Assembly: GCA_018340805.1 (NCBI GenBank)
Contig: JACMZG010001911.1
Location: forward strand, 36,741,200 to 36,805,199
Direction: 5' to 3'
Source: Microvelia longipes
Lineage: Eukaryota > Arthropoda > Insecta > Hemiptera > Veliidae
DNA length: 64,000 bases
Under the pieces are notes generated by a model. It had not been told where the DNA came from, made no database searches, and saw only the letters and a list, made by a program, of their open reading frames with translations. Shown here piece after piece: positions 1 to 11,380 of the stretch; position 1 is the first letter of the stretch, and the number at the start of each line of letters is the position of its first letter. A program made the position numbers and the translations under genes.

Positions 1-796
1 TGTTTTAGATATATTTTAGATTTTTGTTTTCCAATATTTCTTCCTAGTGGTTTTGAATAAACCTCTATAATATATATAAAAAAATACCAGAGTGTGGTGC
101 TATTTAAATAGGGTGCTAAACCTAATTTCCTTGATTTTAATGAAGTTTTTATGATCGGGAATGTTGCGGTATTTTTTAATTTAACTTTTGAAAGTTAACA
201 AGAGTGATAACGAAGTTACCGATAAAATAATGATAAATTTAGACTTGCAAGTCATGTTACTGGGGATAGAGACCATTTCTGATAGTCTAGGACTGTTATT
301 ATTGAATTTATCTTTTGAGATTGCAGAGATTGCTTCCTACACCGCAAATGTTTTTAACCAAATCTCAGAATTTTTGTATTTGTTTTGTTTAATTTTGTTT
401 TTTTAGTTTATTGTGTTTATTTTGTTTGTTTAATTTTTTTTATTCAACCAAAATCTTCAATAATTTTTATTATTTATATATTTTATTTCATCTAATACTT
501 TATTTAGGAAAGATTACGAATGCATAAAACACCTTGTTAATTAATTATATGTTATTATTACATAAGTCGTATTTAAATTAAATTAAGAATACAGTTTAAA
601 TGTATTAATATTGTTTTAAGTGCGTGGAATTAGAAATTGGCGTTGTCCTGGTTTTAATTTTTTTAAAACTAATTTCATTCACTATTTTCTTGCCTTTTAA
701 CCTTTAAAATGATAAAGTACATTCTAGGTGCGTCTAAAATGAGTTAGCGTGAGATGTAAGTCTAAGTAGGTAGTCAGATAAGAATGAAATTGCTGA

Positions 797-837
797 GGTT
801 TTTCTCTTTTTCACTCCCTCTATCTATCCAGGTAGCA
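797..837 (+). promoter_or_regulatory. Candidate recursive splice site (CAG/GTAGCA)
   Basis: A long pyrimidine run (TTTTTCTCTTTTTCACTCCC, then TCTATCTATC) ends in CAG at 831 and is followed at once by GTAGCA. The acceptor half is the best-looking in the intron. The donor half is only moderate because +4 and +5 are C and A. Confidence 0.35.
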
Positions 838-1184
838 TATAGGAGGTTTAGGCAACACGCAAGATGACCTATAGTTTTGTCTAAGTTTTTGTTAAAGGAA
901 ACATTTTCCCTTCATCAAGCTTTGCGTCTAGACGAGTAAAACACGCGATCCTTTTTGTTCTTTCTGAAGAAGAAAACTGTTACGTAGATTAGCCTTTCTC
1001 ATTCGTTAAACTAAGCTTTTCCTGTAGTCGCATTGTGTGTGGTTTCTATAAAGATAATTTCCTAATAAGTATTTTGTGTTAACATGGAAAATAGTGATCA
1101 CATTTTTCCTATATTGCGGTGCTGGCCTTTTTGTAAGATTTACTATTTTACACATTTTCTCTTGATATACACACATACATATAC

Positions 1185-1192
<8 letters not shown>

Positions 1193-1244
<52 letters not shown>

Positions 1245-1264
1245 ATATATATATATATATATAA
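1193..1264. repeat. (AT)n microsatellite
   Basis: About 70 bp of AT dinucleotides with one TTATAATA break, preceded by ACATAC repeats. Confidence 0.97.
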
Positions 1265-4040
1265 AAGCAAACTTCTGGTCAAAGTATAACCTTGTGCTTT
1301 AAAATTTCTGTCATTTTGCGTTTCAAACACTACAGAATTTTTTGCATACGAATAAAAATTTAATCGAATATTTTACTTTTCTTCATTATACCTAAGTCAT
1401 AAAGGAAAGTATCTTGTTTGAAACTAAAACACTAAAAATCTAAAACCAAGGATATCACTTGAACCATCTGCTTTAAATTTGTTTTACTAAAAAGTTGTCT
1501 GTAATGTGTGTGTACTTGTGCATGTGTCTGACTGTTACCATTATACCTCCCACATAGCTCATTGCTGGCACACAGCGCCCTATTCTGTGTGTTTATGCTT
1601 GAGACTTAAAATTTTGGACGAAAATGAATTCTTGTCAATTTTGAAAAATGTTCTTTGACATCATTTCCTATCCTTAATGACACATCATAAATTCCAAAAA
1701 ATATAAAAAAGGGAATTGAAAATTTGGCATGCATCTAATATTAAGTAAGACCTATAAATGTATCAAGAGTTATCCTACCTACCTCCTTGTTCCAACAGAA
1801 TGAACCATAAGACTAATTGTTTAATAAAAATATCGCTGTTGTCTGCCATGGCAAGAATCTTTTAAAATAATCTATCAATGACTACACTCTATGAGATATG
1901 AGCTTAATCTGCGTGAAATTTTTTATTGATTTCACAAAAAATAAGTTATAAATGCGCAATAATCTTAAGTGTTGCAATATTAAACTTAAGCTTCTGAAAC
2001 CAAGACTAGCATTTTTAAAGTTTGTATGTTTGTAACTTTCCTTAAATTTTCTGAGAGCTGCTAAGTTGATATTTTCTCTAAAAAAGTTTCTATGCTTAAG
2101 CTTTCTTATAGTTAAAAAATACGTATGAGCAAAAAAGAGAGAACCTATCTTTCCTCAAATCCTTAGAAGAAAAAGTATAAGGGACAAGAAAAAAGCTACA
2201 AAAGTGTTTCTGTCCAGAAAGAAGATTTAGTTCTTTACCTTTTGCTATTTGCCTTGCCAAGATAATCCTATTCTTGTAGCCTCTACTTTTCCTCAGACTT
2301 CAGACACTTAGCTAAAGCCTATTTTTGCTAAAAAAAAAGTCCACGAGTCTCCAATTTTTTACCGTCCACTGTATTTTTACTTTTTTCTCGTTTATACCGT
2401 AAATATATGGGAAATGTATTGTGTTTGCAAAAAAAAAAAAAAAAAATCAAAACCATGTTTGTGTTAAAAAAATGTATAGCGTTTGAACTAATTCAAAACT
2501 GGGATTTTACCTGAATTTTCCGTTTCACGTTTTTTTTATAAATCTTTAGAGTAGTTTTTTTGAAGTTTTCTGTCTATTTGTGTGTATTCCTATTTTCATC
2601 GTAGTTCCCAGTGTGTTATGCTAGAAAGTTGAAACTTGTTGAAAAATCAATTCATAGGTCTAGTTGTGTTATCCGAAAAATTAATTAAAAAAAATAAATT
2701 AAATTAAATTATTAATTAAAAATAATAGTAGTACAAAGTTTGTTATATTAAATAAAGTGAGGTCTTTGCACATATTAATTTAAGCTGTTATAACAGGGAA
2801 ATATTATATTAACTGGTTGGTGCATCAGTACTAGTTAGACGTAACCTGCTTAACATTATCTTTAATTATCATATCTAGATTATTTGTTGACTTGAACCAT
2901 TTAAACATAGCTTTAAGTCAGATTCTGTCAGACGTACGGTCTTCGTAATCTAAAACGATAATAGCTTACCGAGACTTATGCTTTGGTAAGTATTGCCTCA
3001 ATTATGCTAATAATGCTTTAATGGAATTTGCTGCTATTAGTGTTTTGATGTGTTGGTTTTTTTGTTTTCTTTAGTGTCTATAGATCGTTTCAGTTAAACT
3101 AATCTAAATTGTAGGAGGATAATTTATTTTGCTACGCATTTTTTGGGTAAGAACAAACTATTTACAAAATATGATATTGTCAGTACTAGGGATATGGTTA
3201 CCAATTTTTTGTGGACATTTCGTAATGTTCGTTTGCTACAGTAAATTTTCTTTTACTGTGTTACTCAGATTTCCCTGTGTAAGGGAATAACACTTGAAAC
3301 CGGGTGGTCATTGACATTGTTGTGTTTTCTACGTCGTCTGTTAATATTCTTTTCATTTTATATTCCGTTTATCTTTAATAACGTCTGGATGTCTTTTTAT
3401 TTCGCTTTTTATTTTTCCTTGTCGTACAAGTTTTTATATTTTCTCTTTTTATTTTAGCCTTTTGGCTGTGTTATCTTCTTATTCGCGGCGAGTTAAAACC
3501 ATCAATATTAAATAAGATGAGACCTGGGAGTTTAGGAGTGTTCTTCTCTTAGTGTTGAACGGACTGGATTAGCCCTGGTAGAATTAATCCTAGCAAGGGT
3601 TAGTCTTTACTAAGGTTTTCCAACCTTTACATTATTCAGAACAAACATTCATAGCTAAGCAGGTTTAGTACACAGACCCCTCGACCTCTACACAACGTTC
3701 ATCACGTCTCTTATCTCGAAACTCCTTGACATTTTCCAACCTATATTTAGTGTTATACTTAAGAAAGATATTTTCCCTGTGATCAAAACGAAAATTACTC
3801 TTTTCTCAATGAGTCTCCTCTAAGAGATAGTGTTTCCTCAGAGCTTGCAGCTTTTTAATGACTTGAATCACGAATCTTTTCATTTCATGTTCCTTGTGTG
3901 TTTGACAAGCATCCTCTTCTTTCCTTTCAGCTAGCAAAGCTAAATTCTTTGCAACATTTACTGAAAAAACGTTTAATACTCATTTCTACACGTTACTTTA
4001 AATTACTTTAAGAAATGAAGTACAGAGTAGAACTTTTCCT
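1265..4040. other. Intronic AT-rich DNA
   Basis: Apart from the repeat at 2355-2660 I see nothing recognisable. The 3480-3720 part is somewhat GC-richer without coding or RNA-like structure. Confidence 0.6.
2355..2660 (+). repeat. Partial copy of the 34725-35490 repeat family
   Basis: It shares with 34725-34950 the order TTTATACCGTA, GTATTGTGTTTGC, poly-A, GTTTTCT, CATCGTAGYTCCCAGT and GTTGAAACTT. It lacks the 5S-like core and 3' end. Same orientation as the longer copy. Confidence 0.75.
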
Positions 4041-4044
4041 CACC

Positions 4045-4190
4045 ATATCAGATAAGCATTGCTCATTCCAAGCGGTCACCCGTCCAGATACTGACCGATA
4101 GTAATCCAAAATAAACCGTAAATGTACTATCTGTATAAAAAATAAACTTCGTTACTAAACCTTATTCTAAATTTCAACTCAATCGGATTA
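4045..4190 (-). mobile_element. 5S-core SINE copy, partial
   Basis: Read on the minus strand, GGTCAGTATCTGGACGGGTG followed by ACCGCTTGGAAT is a close match to the 5S rRNA C-box region. The flank CCGATTGAGTTGAAATTTAG matches the linker of the other copies. Confidence 0.75.
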
Positions 4191-4213
4191 TTTTTTCGAT
4201 TAATTTTTTTTAT

Positions 4214-4546
4214 ACAACGTATATAAGTTATTTAACGTATAAAAGTTTGACTCATGGTCAATATAAGATCACACTGCACACTTGTTGGTCTTCTTCTACT
4301 TCTTCTAAGAAGTGGAAATATCTTACCCCTTGTTTTATATGTATCTATCGCTGCTTTAAATAACTTAATACCTTAATAACTTAAATAACTTATTACAACG
4401 TATATAAGTTATTTAACGTATAAAAGTTTGACTCATGCTCATTATAAGATCACACTTGGTACTCTTGTTGGTCTTCTTCCACTTCTTCTAAGAAGTGAAA
4501 ATATCTTACCTCTTGTTTTATATGTATCTATCGCTGCTTGAAATAA
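4214..4546. repeat. Two-copy tandem duplication, period 181 bp
   Basis: Copies at 4214-4362 and 4395-4546 both run from ACAACGTATATAAGTTATTT through TCACAC, CTTCTTCTAAGAAGTG (a palindrome) to TATCGCTGCTT. They differ at scattered bases, so the duplication is not brand new. Confidence 0.9.
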
Positions 4547-4816
4547 TAAAGTAGTATAACATCTTTACTGAAGTAGATGATTATTCCAAGGGCCTATAAC
4601 TTCGATAAAAAGGGATTGATGAAGGTTGGTAAAATAAAAAATAATATTTATGTTCTTAAACAACTTTCATTTATATTTTAAAAATTATTATTATTTTGTA
4701 GTTTTTAATATTTTGATGAGCCACCATCGTATTTTAAGTTTTTTATCAGTACTCACACAGCTTTAACGTCCCTTCATTTTATGCCATGCTGTGCCTCACT
4801 AAAAAAATGTTTGTTA

Positions 4817-5591
4817 TACACCTTTTCCAATTTATTTGAGAAACCGTTATGTTTATTTTGAGAACCATATCAATTGTATTTGAGATTAGAAAAATATATT
4901 TTAGAAAACATCATTGGAATTTGAGAACAGTCAGTTGTATTTGAGTAGGCAATAAATAATTTGAAGAGCAGTGGAATTCTATTTAAGAAATTTATTAAAT
5001 TTTTTTTTGAAGAACTTGTGATTTGTGATAATGAGAAACTCAAAATTCGGCCAATTTTTACTGACTATTTTTCTTAAATACATTAATACCTTGTTAGGTG
5101 AGAGTGTAGGCAATCAAACATACACAGGGTGGAACAACTCACTTTAACCAACATTAAATCCTTAAATTATGGGGAAAACATGGACCTAGACCTTCGAAAA
5201 TGGTCTCTATTCCTAGTAAATCAACTCCTAGGAGTTCAAATTATCAATAATTTTTTTTGAGCTAGGAATGCACTACATAGGGCATAGGACGAATCCAAAA
5301 AGCCAACATACATGAAAATCGGTTCATCAAGCACAGCTGATTGTCATTTGGATAATTTCTCAATACAATTGACAACTTCTCAAATTCAAAAATCACCCTT
5401 TCTGAAATGAAATTAAACAATTCTCAATTTTATATAATGCCTTTCTCAAATAAAATTAACTATCTCAACTTACATTGTTGTTTTATCAAATTCAACAAGA
5501 CTAATCTAATTTACATTTGATATTTTCTTCAAATACAAGTCATTATTCTCAAATACATTAATATCTTCTCAAATAAATGTGAAAAGGTGTA
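4817..5591. mobile_element. Fold-back element with arms made of TTTGAGAA arrays
   Basis: The ends are inverted: TACACCTTTTCCAATTTATT at the left answers AAATAAATGTGAAAAGGTGT at the right. The left arm (4830-5040) carries about eight TTTGAGA-type words 15-40 bp apart. The right arm (5355-5575) carries the reverse complement, TCTCAAAT-type words, with like spacing. The middle (5050-5350) has no open frame. Repeated subterminal words are a feature of transposase-binding regions in hAT-type and Foldback elements. No transposase is present, so it would be non-autonomous. Superfamily unknown. Confidence 0.7.
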
Positions 5592-7430
5592 GTTTACGGA
5601 TTGAATTATTTCATTTATTTACCATTTACCTCTAAATTTTATTCTAAATTTAATTGATATTATTAGTAATATAAAACTATTGAAGATCTTGAATTTAAGT
5701 ATCTAGATGTTTTTATTCACTTCTATAAAAACAGAAAGTATAGATTTTTTCTCTATAAAACCTGTTATTGATTTAAAACGGACATTTCTTTATTATAAAA
5801 TTATTCTCTTTTATAAACAATATTTTGTTAAACAGAATAAAAATGTATTCATTTAAAAATAAAAAAAAAGTTTTTATCAAAGTATATTTTTAACGTTTCT
5901 TTTTGAAAAGTTAAAAGCATAAGGAAAAGAAATAATAAAAACTTGATAGGAAAACTATAAGACAAAAAGCATTAGAGAAAGCAGATTCGGAAAGAAGTAG
6001 TTTGAATTTTTCTTAGCGTATTATAGTTTCGCAAGTATTTTAAAGTTATAAGTGGATCCCGTATACCTTTCTCACATAAAGAAGTAAAGGCCGTGGGGAT
6101 TTAAGGAAAAAAGAACGTCTTGCCCGCAAAGTCTGGTAAAAAGGATGTTTCCTCTAACTTCCTCTATAGTTTTTTTAAAGATGGTCTTTTTTAAAAAATC
6201 GCTCATGCTTTTGGAGTTTTTAACTTTTTCTCCATAATTTATATTATTAGTTAAAATAGCTTACTTTGAACTAAGTTTTTTTTTGTAGAGGGGAAGAAAA
6301 ACACGGTTAAGTTATAAATTAGAAGTTTTGTGGTATTTTTAATTAAAGCGTTTTGATTTACTTGAAAAACTGTGTAAATAATTTTGTAGTTATAATCTTG
6401 CTTTTGTTTTTCGAATTTTTAACAACGATTTACTCTGTTAGGAAAAACCCGTTTGTAAAATATTAACAAAAAACTGGATGCTGGGTATAGCAAAGAAATT
6501 TAAGCCCTAGGATTTCAGGAGAATGACATTGAGTTTGTTATATAAAAAGTTATATGAAGGAGTATCATCGCTATATTTGCTTCTAATTGAATTCTAAATT
6601 AAAATTGTAAACAATACAATAGTACAAGTAGTGTATAATTAAGGACTCTAGACATGTTTCGCGTAGGTTTCTCCTAGGCTACGATTGCAATGAGCAAGCG
6701 CTCCTTTTTGTCTATTTTAAATAAGTACAACTCGGCACTCCCCTCATCCCCTGAAATGCTTTGGACCAACCCTGCCAAGATTATGCCTTTAGGAGTTAAG
6801 AGGTTCCTTTTTGCGCGGGATTTCATCAAAATAACATTAATAAATGAATATTAAGAAGGCCTAGTAAGGTCTCATTTGTTTTTTGTATCATTATTTATCT
6901 TTCTAAAGTTAATCCTAAAGAATTAATGTATCTGCATTGAACAAGCCAATAAAGGAGCTACATACTGAATGCGTCTAATGCGGGAATTTTCCGATGCATT
7001 TATTTCTTCTTGATAATGTTAAGATTACAATTCGTCTTCTATTTTTTTATTATTTCTTCTATCTTTTATTTAAAACTATTCAATCTTCTTATCTTAATTT
7101 CTAACTTAAATCTTTTCTAAAATCCTTACTTTTGTTAAATGAATGTGATTTATTTTAATTTCTTTTTACTCTAAAGGATTAGCTTAGTTCTTTTTTTTAT
7201 TTTTTTTATACTTTAACAGTATAGGATTAATACTGATGCCCTAGCTAGTTTCAGAGCTTAAATGCAGTGAATAATGTGAGAATTACCAGCTGATGGATGG
7301 TAATACATTTAATTGCAGTATAAGAAATTTAGTATTAGCCTGTAACTTTATTTTTAAAAAGGACTAAGGTTATTCGTGTATAGAGAGAGTCATGGTAAAA
7401 AACTATTCACACTCATTTTTTAATTACAAA
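5592..7430. other. Intronic AT-rich DNA, nothing seen
   Basis: Homopolymer runs and short AT words only. Confidence 0.6.
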
Positions 7431-7435
7431 CACAC

Positions 7436-7490
7436 ACAAATAAATAAATAAATAAATAAATAAATATATATATATATTATATATATATAT

Positions 7491-7523
<33 letters not shown>

Positions 7524-7535
7524 AAATATATATAT
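7436..7535. repeat. (TAAA)n-(AT)n microsatellite
   Basis: A run of TAAA tetramers grades into AT repeats. It lies about 50 bp before a block (7585-7650) related to 11035-11150 and 21825-21950, so the tract may belong to that repeat family. Confidence 0.95.
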
Positions 7536-7584
7536 CCTAAACATATTTTAAAATCTAAACTAGTTGAACTAATTTTAGTGAAAT

Positions 7585-7650
7585 TTTAAAACATGAGCTT
7601 ATGAGGATGGGGTCATGGAAGGAGGGAAGGCCTCTTGTTTATCCCTAATC
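7585..7650 (+). repeat. Repeat fragment beside an AT microsatellite
   Basis: AAATTTTAAAACATGAGCTT ATGAGGATGGGGTCATGGA is shared with 21825-21900 (+) and 11080-11150 (-). All three lie next to an AT- or TATG-rich simple repeat. Confidence 0.6.
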
Positions 7651-8373
7651 TTTCTTATCAGTTTAACATTGATTTATTATAAATTGAAATTTTAATACTT
7701 ACATTGTAAAATAAAGGAATTTATAAAAAGTTCAAGAATAAAACGATTTTTCCTTTTTTCAGGTTTTTTTTGTTAGAAATCTAACATTTTTTTAACAAAA
7801 TATTTTTCTAATAAATAAATAATTAATTAATTAAATGAATAGATTCAATATTAGCAATTTGACATTATTTATATTTTAAATTTATAATCTGCCTTTCTTT
7901 AAATGGTAAATGAAAATATTCCCTTCAGTTTTAAATTTATAAAATTGTCCTCAATTATAATTTTTTTACAAAAATGAATCGTGACATTTTACTAGTATTA
8001 TGTACATTTTAATGTATAATTTTTTATTCTTTTTCTTTTTTACAAAAGTTGGGTCTAGTGGATTTATTATTATACCAAATAAAAAGGACTTTATTGCATC
8101 ATTATTTAATACTTTTTTCCCCTTAATAATATGAAAATTGTAGTGTGTATGGATTAATCCAATTTAAAAAAGTAAGGAAATAACGTAGTTGTATGTAAAA
8201 TATGTAAATTTAGCACCGTTAGTAACTGTAGCAAGGTATCTAGTTTAATATCGCTGTCAGAAGCTGTTGGTGTGAGACGGTTCCGGGCAAAAGTATTGGT
8301 GGGGAGAGCAGTTTTAGCTTCAGGAACTTGTGCCTCCGTAACCAATTTCACGGGTTTTGGCTTGACTTAGCCT

Positions 8374-8403
8374 GTAGATTTCCTATCTCCCTACAGGTAA
8401 GGG
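8374..8403 (+). promoter_or_regulatory. Candidate recursive splice site (CAG/GTAAGG)
   Basis: The tract TTTCCTATCTCCCTACAG ends at 8396 and is joined directly to GTAAGG, a good donor. A branch-point-like TTGACTTA lies about 30 bases upstream. This acceptor-donor fusion is the layout of ratchet points in long arthropod introns. Confidence 0.45.
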
Positions 8404-8634
8404 GTTAGCCTTCTAGGAAAAAGAGTCTTAAACTCTGAAATTATTATTATATTTCTCGTCATGCTTTGGAAAACTTAGTCACTGATGAAAATTTAGGAGA
8501 GGCTACTTTTTGTAAAAAATATATATTTTTTCCTTTCTATTTTATCGAAAATTATGCGAAAAATTGCACTATGAAAATGATTTGAATCGTTATTTTGAAA
8601 TATCTGTTTTAATATTATTTTTGAATTCCATTAT

Positions 8635-8735
8635 TGAAAAATTCTACTGTGGAGGTCCGCATGCCTGGTGAATTTTATTCACCAGGCCAGTGCTTGCTCC
8701 CGTACTTCAATCAACTACTCGTTACTGAGTAGGAA
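8635..8735 (+). mobile_element. tRNA-like SINE fragment with a hairpin
   Basis: GGAGGTCCGCATGCCTGGTG followed by AATTTT aligns with GGTGGTCCGCATGTCGGGCG AATTTCC of the 57526 family. A perfect hairpin CCTGGTGAAT-TTT-ATTCACCAGG (8664-8686) sits at the GCGAATTT position. Confidence 0.55.
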
Positions 8736-9780
8736 ATAGGCATATTTATTCCTTTAGTTGTACTAAACTGTATCCATCATTCAAAATTGGCAATGCATAC
8801 CATAATCAAAGATACCAAAGGCAAATTCGCTTAAAGGTTTAAGCAAATTTCCTGTCAAAACTCTTGAAAAAAATTACTAACTGAAGCCAGACCTTATAAA
8901 GTTTGACCCATTTTGTACTACTTCAAACCAGTTATTATTTCTGAAAATATACCTTAAATAATAAAGAAAAAGCATAATCTGCTTATCCAGAGTGGAGCCT
9001 TTCTTATGAATGCGCTCGCTCGAAATATTAGAAAATCGAACAAATTCCAGATTTTTTGCATTAAGTGGTTCCATGTGGGTAATGTGCAAACCCTGAAGAG
9101 AACGTTTATTAAAGCTGATAAAATGTTTTGCAAAACAAGTGTTGTTTTATCAAAATCGGATTACTACAACTAAAGTGCACAACAAGTCAATATTTTTCTT
9201 TTAGGAATTCGCTGACTGCATAAATTAACATTTGTTTGGTGTTTTTGAAAGAGCCATAACTTTAGTTGGAGATATCCGATTTTGAATATTAATACTCGTT
9301 TTATTGGAAATTGTATCGGCATTAAATAAATATCTCTGCATGTTTTCACACCGCCCACAGGGAATCACTTGTTTCAAGGAAACTGATATTTGTGCGATTT
9401 TATAAAAGTTTGAGCATGCGTAATCATATGAAGGGATTCACTCTAGATAGGCAGACTATGTTTTTTCTTCATAATTAAAGGTATCTTTAATTTATTTATG
9501 ATGAATAGGTTATTGTAGTCTTGGTAAGTTAATGGACCTTTGTGTCTTTTTCCCCTACTTCTAACTTCACCATTATTACACCGCAACATTTTTCTTAACA
9601 AAATTTGTGCTAAAGTTAAAGATGTGAAAAACCCCTATCATCAAGGATTCCAGTTTCCCCTCTTCATCTCTTTACATTTCAAATCCAAGCCTCCATAACT
9701 TGGAAATAATTTATTCAATTTTAAATAATGTACTGTTGAAGACTACGGGCACTATAATTAAAGCTTAAGCTTAAGTAAGT
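8736..9780. other. Intronic DNA, nothing firm
   Basis: Two short minus-strand frames (8877-9089 and 9170-9358) have no recognisable motifs. A GCAAATTCGCTTAAAGG at 8821 carries the common GCGAATTT word. Confidence 0.55.
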
Positions 9781-9784
9781 GATG

Positions 9785-10637
9785 TATTTTCTTTCTTTAA
9801 TTTTTCATTTCTCTACGATCGTTTGATTTTGACTGTTTTCTGAAAGATTTGATATACTCCAAAGGAAACTCTACAGAGTAAAAAAGACTCAAAATTAAAT
9901 TAGGAAGTCTTTCAATTTTGATTCTAGAATTATTTTTTTCTACGAAAGATAAAAGGTCGAATGATATGGGGGAGGACCAAACATAATCAAATAAAAGAAA
10001 AACAAACATTCTCAAACCACAAATAGCAATTAAGTTAGTGTTATCTTTTTATTCTTACCTTAAAGATAATTGCATCATTTTCTCTTCACCTATTCCACTT
10101 GACCAAGCTTGTCTAATAACTAAAAAAAAAATGTTAGTGTTAAAACGAGTTAAATATTTATTTTTTTTACTGTCTGAACTTTTCCGTGTACAATATTGTA
10201 TGGTCAACAGTCAATGATTTTAAAATTTCAGTTCAAAATGTCAAACTATTTAAATATATACAATATAAATGTGCGATAAAGTTGCAAAACTCGGTAGTAT
10301 CAAATGATATATATTTAAATATGTATGCGAAATCTTAAAACAAGAGACCTCCGGCTTCTTAGCCGCTACACATCGGTGCTGAGGGCCACTCTACGGCTCC
10401 TGCGCCTCCTCAAGTAGTCGCGAAGCGGCCACTTGATACTTGTCCTATATTAGTCCGTCATATTACTAGTTAAGCTAAGTGTGTTATTTTCTTTCTTTAA
10501 TTCTTCATTTCTCTACGATTGCTTGATTTTGACTGTTTTCTGAAAGATTCGATATTTGTGGTTTGAGATTGTTTGTTTTTCTTTTATTTGATTATGTTTG
10601 GTCCTCCCCCAATATCATTCGACCTTTTTATCTTTCA
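9785..10637. repeat. Rearranged repeat pair: direct part and inverted part
   Basis: Part A (9785-9853) recurs directly at 10485-10553. Part B (9945-10024) recurs inverted at 10554-10637, immediately joined to A. The second copy is therefore A fused to inverted B, with the 91 bp between them lost. A GC-rich hairpin island (10340-10450) lies between the two copies. Confidence 0.85.
10340..10450 (+). repeat. GC-rich hairpin island, family copy 1
   Basis: Starts AAAACAAGAGACCTCCGGCT and holds hairpins CGGCT-TCTT-AGCCG and CGC-GAA-GCG, ending CCACTTGATACTTG. The opening matches AAAACAAGAGGCCT at 48536. AAGCGAATTTT follows at 10650. Confidence 0.65.
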
Positions 10638-11034
10638 GTTGCATACTGCCACAATATAAGCGAATTTTCAAATATATTTTAAGTGCGTAATTTGTTTACT
10701 TTATATTCTATATGTCAATAAATAACACCGGAACTAATAATAATAATAAAATTTAAACTTATTATTTTTGTTATCCTTTTGTAGTAGTACATGTGTGAAA
10801 ATTTACAGCCCAATCTAATCACTTTTTAAGATTTTTGATTTTTTGAAATGTTTTTGGGGTCAATATTGTGGGTTAATGACGTCGCACATGTTTAATAAAC
10901 GATAGGTTCGGGACATTAATAGAAGGTTGCTTTTTTTACCAATTTACATTTGATCCGAACAAGTGTTTGAATGTCATCGTGTCCCATAGAAACGTCTAGG
11001 AACAAACATATCTTACGTGCCAACACACACACAT

Positions 11035-11155
11035 TTATGTATGTATTTATATATTCTTAATCAGTGCGTCCCCCCTCCAAAAAATTCTTCCCAATCCCTA
11101 ACCCCCTCCATAACCCTAACCTCATAAGCTCATTTTAGAAAATTCGCTAAAAAGA
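11035..11155 (-). repeat. Repeat fragment with AGCGAATTTTC end
   Basis: On the minus strand it begins AGCGAATTTTCTAAAATGAG, followed by CTTATGAGGTTAGGGTTATG and a G-rich stretch, then a TATATAAATACATACATA run. Same order as at 21825. Confidence 0.6.
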
Positions 11156-11324
11156 AATCCATGCAATTTATGAAGTAACATTTGTATAATATTTTATGTA
11201 CTGCTGGTTTTATCTTTATGTTGGAGTGTCCTTACATCTTTAGGTATGTAGGACATAATACATAATTACTTTATGTTCTATCATTCTATATAAGAAATGT
11301 ATTGTTCAGTAAGAAATCAGGTAT

Positions 11325-11380
11325 TTCAAAAGAAATTCGCTCGGCTTGCGGACCTTCGCACACTAGATATTATTTACTAT
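11325..11380 (-). mobile_element. tRNA-like SINE fragment (57526 family)
   Basis: CAAAAGAAATTCGCTCGGCT then TGCGGACCTTCGCAC matches the reverse complement of the 57526 unit, including the reversed GGTCCGCA and GCGAATTTC words. Confidence 0.6.

Noticed and set aside
188..406. 72-codon plus frame near the window start
   Set aside because: Leucine/phenylalanine-rich because of the T-rich DNA, no motif and no splice context.
7755..7775. TTTTTTCAG/GTTTTT as another ratchet site; likewise 51400 (CCCAG/GTGTTT), 15068 and 43110
   Set aside because: Acceptor halves are fair, but the donor halves are poor.
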